NCBI RefSeq assembly: GCF_030407455.1
Contig: NZ_JASDDJ010000006.1
Coordinates: forward strand, 24,262-88,261
Length of the DNA: 64,000 bases
Reading direction: 5' to 3'
Source of the DNA: Psychrobacter sp. 5A.1
Lineage (GTDB): Bacteria; Pseudomonadota; Gammaproteobacteria; Pseudomonadales; Moraxellaceae
Shown: positions 58,457-64,000 of the stretch, piece by piece
How the letters are laid out: each line of letters starts with the position of its first letter
How positions within the stretch are numbered: position 1 is the stretch's first letter
Position numbers and translations under genes: made by a program
The notes under the pieces: generated by a model
Databases searched by the model: none
What the model was told of the DNA's origin: nothing
What the model saw: only the letters and a program-made list of their open reading frames with translations

Positions 58457-58633
58457 TTACTTACTACTCTCATCCATATGATCACGGTTAGTGTGACTAC
58501 TCTCAGATTCTATATTATGGCTATTGTCTGTTTTCATACCAGTCTTTCGACTACTACGTCTAGGAATCAGTAACAAAGCAGTCGCAGCGGCACTTAGAAA
58601 AAGCCATTTTCTTGTCTTTTTATTATTCATCAT
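58457..58633 (-). CDS. Possible small membrane protein (58 aa)
   Basis: From ATG 58633 the frame reads MMNNKKTRKW, a hydrophobic segment LFLSAAATALLLI, then a basic run (RRSSRK) and a Ser/His/Asp-rich tail. The layout fits a small signal-anchored protein, but no homologue is known to me and the ribosome binding site is weak (GAGG, 12 bases upstream). Codons upstream of the start lie in a repeat A end. Confidence 0.4.
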   Translation of the reverse strand: MMNNKKTRKWLFLSAAATALLLIPRRSSRKTGMKTDNSHNIESESSHTNRDHMDESSK

Positions 58634-58841
58634 TTTAAGACGTGTCCTCACTCTGAACCGTAAACGGCAAATGAACCAATTTCTGATTTTTTCATAAAGG
58701 AAAACATAATAGGTAACTTATTCATTCGCTAATATCTAATATACGTAAATACAGCAGCTGCTGTGTTTATCTGTGTTATGAATACGCAAGCTAATGTACG
58801 ATATGACTTTTATTTATCATATCGTACATTTATTTATATTA

Positions 58842-59011
58842 GGCCGTGTCTTCATTTCAAAAATGGTGATAAAAATGAGATAAATTATCGTTACAAAAGA
58901 AAAATAGCGCAGATAATATCGGGATATTAGCCAGCTATTTGACGATGTTTGGCAAGATTTAGCCATTTTTAGCCCATTTAGATGACTATCGAGTGAATTG
59001 AAGACACGGCC
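58842..59011 (+). mobile_element. Repeat family A copy (170 bp)
   Basis: GGCCGTGTCTTCATTTC ... TGAAGACACGGCC with TA on both sides. A further solo A end (GGCCGTGTCCTA, 59014-59025) begins immediately after, ending just before the gspD stop codon. Confidence 0.88.
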
Positions 59012-59029
59012 TAGGCCGTGTCCTATTTT

Positions 59030-61267
59030 TTAACGATTCAAAGGATAGGTCGTGAGACTATTATTGGGGCTATCCACTTTGGTGAAACCTTGAGAAGTAG
59101 ATTTTGGTGCTTGATCACGTTTAGGAATAAGGGGGTTGAGCGGCATTAACTCATAATCTGTACTGACATCGCCATTCCAACCTTCCGTACCACTCAAGGG
59201 CAGTTGTTTGATCGTACCATTTTTATCGATGACCAATTGCAGCACACGCATTTGATTAAATTTGCGTTCAGTAATACTCGCTACCGCGCCACCATCACGT
59301 AAGATAGTTGGCTGCAAAAATATGATCAAGTTGCTTTTTTGAGTCGTGTCATTGTCAGAGCGGAACAGTCTGCCAATAACAGGGACATTACCCAAACCTG
59401 GGACTTTCTGTTGACGGGTGGTGGTGTTATCACGCATCAGTCCGCCTAAAGCAATTGTCTGCTGATCATCCGCTAGGATGGTCGTGTTGATAAGGCTTTT
59501 ATTGGTGATCAAACCACTGGCATTACCCGTACTGCCTGGTACGACTGATGAGACTTCTTGCGACACTTCTAAACGTACGGTGCCATTGTCACCAATGTGC
59601 GGAATGACATTAAGGTTGATACCAATATCTTGGCGATCAATCGTTTGGAATGGGTTGTTTGAATTGTTGCCACTGGTGGTGAAAGAGCCTGTAACAAAAG
59701 GCACGTTTTGACCAACCAAGATACTGGCTTTTTCATTATCCAATGTCAGAATCGATGGCATAGACAACAGATTGGCACTGGTAGAAGAATCAAGCGCTTG
59801 TAAGATAGCGCCATAGAACTCCGTGTTACCCTGACTGTCTTTTCGACTGTCTCCGATGCCTATCAATGCACCAGCAATAGAGCTGGCAGCGGCGCTAACA
59901 CCTGCTGTACCAGCTAAAGCGGCGGCGGCGATTGTTGTCGCGCTAGCACCCACATTGTTAAAGTTGACCACGCCATACCCGCTATTGGCATTTCCCAAAG
60001 CCCACTGAACGCCCAGCTGGGTTGCATCATCACCTGAGACTTCGACAATGGCGGCTTGAATCAATACTTGTGCGCGGCGACTGTCTAATTGGTTGACCGC
60101 ATCTTCAATCTCAAACATTAGCTCGGGTGCTGCATTGACGATGACGGCATTTTGCGTTTCATCAGCGATAATACTGAACGGGCGACCACCCACCCCTGTA
60201 CTTGCTCCGGTTGTACTGCTCGTAGATACAGCGGCTGTATTACTACCCGCACTACCAGTGGCTGCACTATTAATGGCCGAGCCTGTCGTACTTGCATCAT
60301 TTAGAGAAGCGGATTCTAGTGTCGAGGTCGCGCCAGCACTATTAATCGATTGGTTGGCCAGTAGGCCACGTAGCATATCGGCGATATGACCAGCACTAGC
60401 ATATTTTAAGCGAAAGACACGTAGACCACTTAGACGTCTGGTCGGCGTGGTGTCCAATTGATTGACCATTTCTTGGACTTTGGCAATCATTTCAGGACTG
60501 CCTTTGACCAACAGCCTATCGCTCGAGGTGTCGGCGATGACTTTGAGTTGATTGTTGCCACCTTGTGCTTGCCCGCTACCAGCACTTGCGACTAAGGCGC
60601 TAATCAATTCCATCATACGTTCGGCATCGACGTGACGTAGTGGTATCACTTGCAAGCTGTCATTTACATTGCTATCTAAATCACGGATGAGGGCTGTCAG
60701 CTGATTGAGACTGTCTGCTCGATCTGACAACACCAGTGCATTGACACCAGGCACAGCGGCCGCATGAGCCGACTGCGGCATCAATGGACGGATGACACCC
60801 AGCACTTCTGCGGCTTGGGTATTGGTCAAATAAATGACCCGCGTGGCGAGCGACTCACCGACGCTATCACCGCGTAGATCAACAGCCACGCCAGATTGCT
60901 TGGCAACATTGTCTGGCACCAGTTTGATCGTCGTTCCCGAATCAATCGCGGCGATACCATTGACCTGCATCACACTCAAAAATAGCTGATAAATCTCATC
61001 GCGAGATAAGGCTTTATTAGAGATGACCGTGACGTTACCATTGATACGTGGATCAAGGACAAAATTTTGATCGGTGATGGTCGCTACTTCATTAATAAAA
61101 GCTTTTATATCAGCATCTTGCAAATTGACTTTCCAGCTCTCTGCACTCGCAAGACCTGCACTGGCAGCCCACAATGGTACGACTAAACAAAGAGGACGGC
61201 ACAGTCGCATTACACGCTGCAGGATACGGTACAAAGGCGTGACTGAAAAATTTTGAAAACTTACCAT
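59030..61267 (-). CDS. gspD: Type II secretion outer-membrane secretin GspD
   Basis: 745 residues. Signal peptide, N0 domain (WKVNLQDADIKAFINEVATI), N1-N3 repeats (VIYLTNTQAAEVLGVIRPLM; VIPLRHVDAERMMELISALV; VFRLKYASAGHIADMLRGLL), a Ser/Thr/Ala-rich N3 insertion (about 315-365) and the secretin core (VGQNVPFVTG, VPGLGNVPVIGRLFR). Forms the outer-membrane exit pore for folded proteins. Downstream of gspC by 138 bp. Confidence 0.96.
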   Translation of the reverse strand: MVSFQNFSVTPLYRILQRVMRLCRPLCLVVPLWAASAGLASAESWKVNLQDADIKAFINEVATITDQNFVLDPRINGNVTVISNKALSRDEIYQLFLSVMQVNGIAAIDSGTTIKLVPDNVAKQSGVAVDLRGDSVGESLATRVIYLTNTQAAEVLGVIRPLMPQSAHAAAVPGVNALVLSDRADSLNQLTALIRDLDSNVNDSLQVIPLRHVDAERMMELISALVASAGSGQAQGGNNQLKVIADTSSDRLLVKGSPEMIAKVQEMVNQLDTTPTRRLSGLRVFRLKYASAGHIADMLRGLLANQSINSAGATSTLESASLNDASTTGSAINSAATGSAGSNTAAVSTSSTTGASTGVGGRPFSIIADETQNAVIVNAAPELMFEIEDAVNQLDSRRAQVLIQAAIVEVSGDDATQLGVQWALGNANSGYGVVNFNNVGASATTIAAAALAGTAGVSAAASSIAGALIGIGDSRKDSQGNTEFYGAILQALDSSTSANLLSMPSILTLDNEKASILVGQNVPFVTGSFTTSGNNSNNPFQTIDRQDIGINLNVIPHIGDNGTVRLEVSQEVSSVVPGSTGNASGLITNKSLINTTILADDQQTIALGGLMRDNTTTRQQKVPGLGNVPVIGRLFRSDNDTTQKSNLIIFLQPTILRDGGAVASITERKFNQMRVLQLVIDKNGTIKQLPLSGTEGWNGDVSTDYELMPLNPLIPKRDQAPKSTSQGFTKVDSPNNSLTTYPLNR

Positions 61268-61347
61268 ATTGATAATTACCTACAGTGATATTGCTTACTA
61301 TGTACTGAGTTTTTAACGAGCAACTTTGCTAAAAATTCACCTTACTA

Positions 61348-61406
61348 GGCCGTGTCTTCAATTCAAATGATAGTCATATAAATGGACTAAAAGTGAGGAC
61401 ACATCC
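61348..61406 (-). repeat. Internally deleted repeat A (59 bp) at the gspC 3' end
   Basis: Starts GGCCGTGTCTTCAATTC after TA and ends GTGAGGACACATCC before TA (61407-61408). Its right-hand TA forms part of the TAG stop codon of gspC. Confidence 0.75.
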
Positions 61407-62305
61407 TAAAACTGCTGTCGAATCGTAATGACTTGCTCACCACGTTGCACCTCTATCTGCGCTTCACCTGCTTGCTGTACTTGCTGGAGTATGCCGGCGT
61501 CTTGCGTAGGATTATTGCCCACGCTTTGGCCATTGACGGTCAGCACTTTGTCGCCTGGCTCAAGTCCTAGACGATTACGCAGTTTGGCAGGCATCGCTGC
61601 TGTGACTTGATAGCTCTCTCCAGATGCCATTACCCCCATTTTACTCAGATAGCTGGCAGGGTTGTCTTGCAAGGCCGTGACAGCTTCTCCAATCGCCGAT
61701 TGTGGACTGCTTTCATCACTGCTGCCTTCTGGCTCAGCTACATTAGCTTGTGGTGGCTGAGGCGCTGTAGGCAACATGCTATTATTATTTGGCAAGCGCG
61801 GATTACTGATACCGCTCGCTAGCATATCGCTTTGGTCTAATGACATGGCCTCTGGCATTTTGATGACCGTTTGTTTGTCACTGACGTCAGCGATGACCAC
61901 CGAGTTCCAATCCACCGCCACGAGCGTATAATCACTGGCTTTTAGCTCATCACCGATTCGGTAGTTTTTTACTTCGCCATTGACATTCAATAATGCGGAG
62001 GACATGCTCTCAGGTATGGCGAGCAAGACACCCTTAAGCTCAATATTAGGAGGTGGTTGAACGGCGGCAGTGATAGGATCAGGATCCGAAAATATTGCAA
62101 ATAATCCGCTGGCATCATTGGTCGACTTGGCGCTATTTTGTAAAGGCGCAATCGGCAATGCAGGTGCTAAAGGCGCTGCTAACAGTAGCCATAACAGTCG
62201 AGCAGCGGTCCAACATAGCCAAGCAATGGCGAACAATAATAGCCAACCTGAAAAACGATTGAGCGTGTTGAGTACAGGTTTTAGGGTGGTAGCAACGTTC
62301 ATCAT
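61406..62305 (-). CDS. gspC: Type II secretion inner-membrane protein GspC
   Basis: 299 residues. One membrane helix (WLLLFAIAWLCWTAARLLWL), an HR domain (IELKGVLLAIPESMSSALLN), a Pro/Ser-rich linker and a C-terminal PDZ-like domain (NRLGLEPGDKVLTVNGQSVG). Links the inner-membrane platform to GspD. Its ATG follows the gspN stop codon with no gap (TAAATG). The stop codon is made by a repeat A end. Confidence 0.93.
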   Translation of the reverse strand: MMNVATTLKPVLNTLNRFSGWLLLFAIAWLCWTAARLLWLLLAAPLAPALPIAPLQNSAKSTNDASGLFAIFSDPDPITAAVQPPPNIELKGVLLAIPESMSSALLNVNGEVKNYRIGDELKASDYTLVAVDWNSVVIADVSDKQTVIKMPEAMSLDQSDMLASGISNPRLPNNNSMLPTAPQPPQANVAEPEGSSDESSPQSAIGEAVTALQDNPASYLSKMGVMASGESYQVTAAMPAKLRNRLGLEPGDKVLTVNGQSVGNNPTQDAGILQQVQQAGEAQIEVQRGEQVITIRQQF

Positions 62306-63133
62306 TTAGCGTGTCCCCAGCCCACTTAACAGTGGCTGTCGCACACTGACGACTGGCGTATCTTGGGGTGCTTGCCCTTTATATTCAGGCATGTTTTCTA
62401 GTAGACGCTGCGTCAAACTAACGTCTAGCATATTATCACCATCAATATACAGGTCTCCCAAGCGCTTGTCTTGATTATTCAATAAGTTGATATGTAGCAA
62501 GTTTTGTTTGTTCTTTTGTTCGGTACTGAGTTCAGCGCGCAGGGCTGGCATGGTGATATAAAACACCTTACCACCACTAGGATAACCCACCTCACCGCCA
62601 ACCCAAGTCAACTGACCATCTGCTGCACTAAACCCACCGGCTTTATTAGCAGGCTCGCCATCAGATGACTCATTGACACCAGACTGGCGCTTTAGTGATA
62701 CATTGTTTACCTGAATGGGTGTATTGGGCAGCTGCCAGTCGACCACACGCGCCAACGTCTCAGGGGCAATTTTTCCACTCATATTGTCAATTTGCCATGA
62801 ATTCAGACCCAGTTTGACTTGCCCATTCAGCCTTGTCTGTGCTGAATGAATATCGACATCTGCACCCAGCTTGCCCATAAACAATTGCCAAGGCTGCCAT
62901 GACCATTCCGCCATGCCTGTGAGCGAGGAAGAGGACACAGGCAGTTGCCAAATAGCCGCACCTTGCCATAAATTACCAGACACATGCTGCACATAAGGCG
63001 TATCGGGCGCGTACTTCTCAAGTAGCCATGCTGCTGGCATTTGCAGGACAGCAAAGAGCGCAAACAACACAAACCCAATCAGCCACCAAAGCCTACGGGG
63101 ACGTTTATGAGACAACTCAGATATTTGGGGCAC
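62306..63133 (-). CDS. gspN: Type II secretion protein GspN
   Basis: About 275 residues: one N-terminal helix (LWWLIGFVLFALFAVLQMPA) and a periplasmic domain (VQHVSGNLWQGAAIW, MAEWSWQPWQLFMGKLGADV). A full-length frame starts with TTG at 63226 but that lies inside the terminator of hns; GTG 63133, with AAGAG upstream, is the likelier start. First gene of gspN-gspC-gspD. The accessory GspN is not needed in all systems. Confidence 0.87.
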   Translation of the reverse strand: MPQISELSHKRPRRLWWLIGFVLFALFAVLQMPAAWLLEKYAPDTPYVQHVSGNLWQGAAIWQLPVSSSSLTGMAEWSWQPWQLFMGKLGADVDIHSAQTRLNGQVKLGLNSWQIDNMSGKIAPETLARVVDWQLPNTPIQVNNVSLKRQSGVNESSDGEPANKAGGFSAADGQLTWVGGEVGYPSGGKVFYITMPALRAELSTEQKNKQNLLHINLLNNQDKRLGDLYIDGDNMLDVSLTQRLLENMPEYKGQAPQDTPVVSVRQPLLSGLGTR

Positions 63134-63202
63134 AGTTGCACAACTCTTATATAAGACAAAAACGCCATTATCATAACAAACAATGGCATATAGATGACAG
63201 AA

Positions 63203-63257
63203 AAAAAGCCAGTATCTTTTTGCCAAAATATTGGCAATAAAGATACTGGCTTTCGTT
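63203..63257 (-). terminator. Terminator of hns
   Basis: AAAGCCAGTATCTTT ... AAGATACTGGCTTTTT: a long stem (with inner TTGCCAA/TTGGCAA) and a T-run when read on the minus strand, about 100 bases after the hns stop codon. Confidence 0.88.
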
Positions 63258-63362
63258 TTCTAAGAAGTGACTTTATCTATCGTTAAATAGTCATAAACAC
63301 CCCATTATAAATAGGATTTTTTAGCCAAGTCACCGCTTGTCAGGCTATAAAAAACAGTCTAA

Positions 63363-63686
63363 TTAAATAGCAAAGTCTTCAATATCACGACCTGCTGCTA
63401 GCGCTTCAACCAACCACGTTGGTTTACGGCCACGGCCAGTCCACGTTTCTTCATTGTTGTCAGTGTTGCGATACTTGATGCTACGTTTTTTCTCTAACGT
63501 TTCACCCGCTTTCAAAATCTCTTCGATAGTTGCATTGCTGGCTTCTGCAATTTTTTCGAACTGCATATAAGCATCATACAAACGCTGATGTTGTTTTTTA
63601 GCAATAAGCTGCTGGGCGTTTTCAGTGATGGCTAGCAGTTCATCGACGTCTAAGTTTTCTAAATCAATTGCGTTATTTTTGCTCAT
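63363..63686 (-). CDS. hns: H-NS family nucleoid protein
   Basis: 107 residues. Helical oligomerisation region (ENLDVDELLAITENAQQLIA and following) and a C-terminal AT-hook-like DNA-binding domain with the hallmark TWTGRGRKPTWLVEAL. Silences AT-rich, horizontally acquired DNA. The H-NS consensus is intact. Strong own terminator. Confidence 0.95.
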   Translation of the reverse strand: MSKNNAIDLENLDVDELLAITENAQQLIAKKQHQRLYDAYMQFEKIAEASNATIEEILKAGETLEKKRSIKYRNTDNNEETWTGRGRKPTWLVEALAAGRDIEDFAI

Positions 63687-64000
63687 AGTAAATCCAACCG
63701 TAAGTTAAAAGTGTGACCTCTATAGAGGCATTATGGTTCATCGAGAAATCTGGTCTGCAAATCATTCATGAATAGTTAAGGCCATTTATGAGATGATTTA
63801 ATTCCAATAAACATTGTTTGCTAATAAATTTAAAAGCGAACAGTTTAAACGAAAATATATAATAAAAAAAGCTCATTGTATCTGATATAAATAAAATAAG
63901 TCGACAATCATGCTAAACACGTAAGTCACTATTTCTTTAAACATTTGTTACCAGTCTTAATTTATTCATTTAAAACCAGACAATTTTTCATAAAATTATT
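63687..64000. other. AT-rich upstream region of hns
   Basis: About 314 bases without any gene. Strongly AT-rich, as expected for an autoregulated hns promoter region. No other signal was recognised. Confidence 0.5.

Noticed and set aside
63134..63226. N-terminal extension of GspN from TTG 63226
   Set aside because: It begins inside the hns terminator hairpin and lacks a ribosome binding site.

Overview
The window looks like a chromosomal segment of a Moraxellaceae gammaproteobacterium, most likely Psychrobacter or a close relative. The evidence is the gene content: a short 107-residue H-NS, gspN-gspC-gspD split from the rest of the type II secretion genes, a FimX-type GGDEF/EAL protein with degenerate motifs, EF-P with EpmB, moderate-to-low GC, and many short intergenic repeats. 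No rRNA, tRNA, CRISPR array, prophage or intact transposase gene was seen. Genus assignment is an inference from memory of these families, not a search result.

Layout. 0-6 kb: sodC (periplasmic Cu/Zn superoxide dismutase), topA, an anchored hypothetical protein and a DUF2799 lipoprotein. 6-12.6 kb: an iron-uptake block on the minus strand: a TonB-dependent receptor with a PepSY membrane protein, and tonB-exbB-exbD. Each unit has a Fur-box-like palindrome upstream. 12.7-16.1 kb: trpR-trpE-trpG plus an LprI-domain protein, with a promoter that overlaps a TrpR-like operator. 16.4-19.9 kb: an EamA exporter and a cystine-type ABC transporter. 20.2-28.7 kb: a complete histidine-utilisation cluster (hutC divergent from hutU, a YjiH-type transporter, hutH, hutG, hutI) with an exact HutC palindrome, followed by gdhA, which can use the glutamate produced. 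31.3-34.4 kb: a five-gene cluster of unknown role: Roadblock/LC7 protein, Aer-like PAS protein, a cytosolic PhnD-like binding-fold protein, an unknown protein, and a protein that may carry a second divergent Roadblock-like fold. This is the best candidate for an undescribed system. 34.8-42.4 kb: methyltransferase, GNAT, nitroreductase, FrnE-like thiol oxidoreductase, haloacid dehalogenase, glutathione-dependent formaldehyde dehydrogenase, LysR, DUF302 lipoprotein and DUF4031 protein. 42.4-47.5 kb: MoxR ATPase, DUF58 protein, transglutaminase and a cytochrome c lipoprotein. 47.5-51.9 kb: fimX and an unknown 591-residue neighbour. 52.2-54 kb: epmB divergent from efp. 54.4-58.4 kb: hybrid histidine kinase, tcdA and a TatD-family hydrolase. 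59-63.2 kb: gspD, gspC, gspN. 63.4 kb: an H-NS gene.

The window is studded with three families of short repeats, labelled here A, B and C. A (about 150-170 bp, ends GGGCGTGTCCTCA...) and B (265 bp, ends GGGTCTGTTGAACATT...) have terminal inverted repeats and sit between TA dinucleotides, like MITEs that duplicate TA. The two B copies read as identical by eye, are inverted relative to each other and lie 30 kb apart. C (about 107 bp) occurs near hutH, near 34.5 kb, and nested inside one A copy. The repeats lie at operon ends and in upstream regions; one supplies a stop codon (gspC) and another lies just upstream of the Roadblock cluster.
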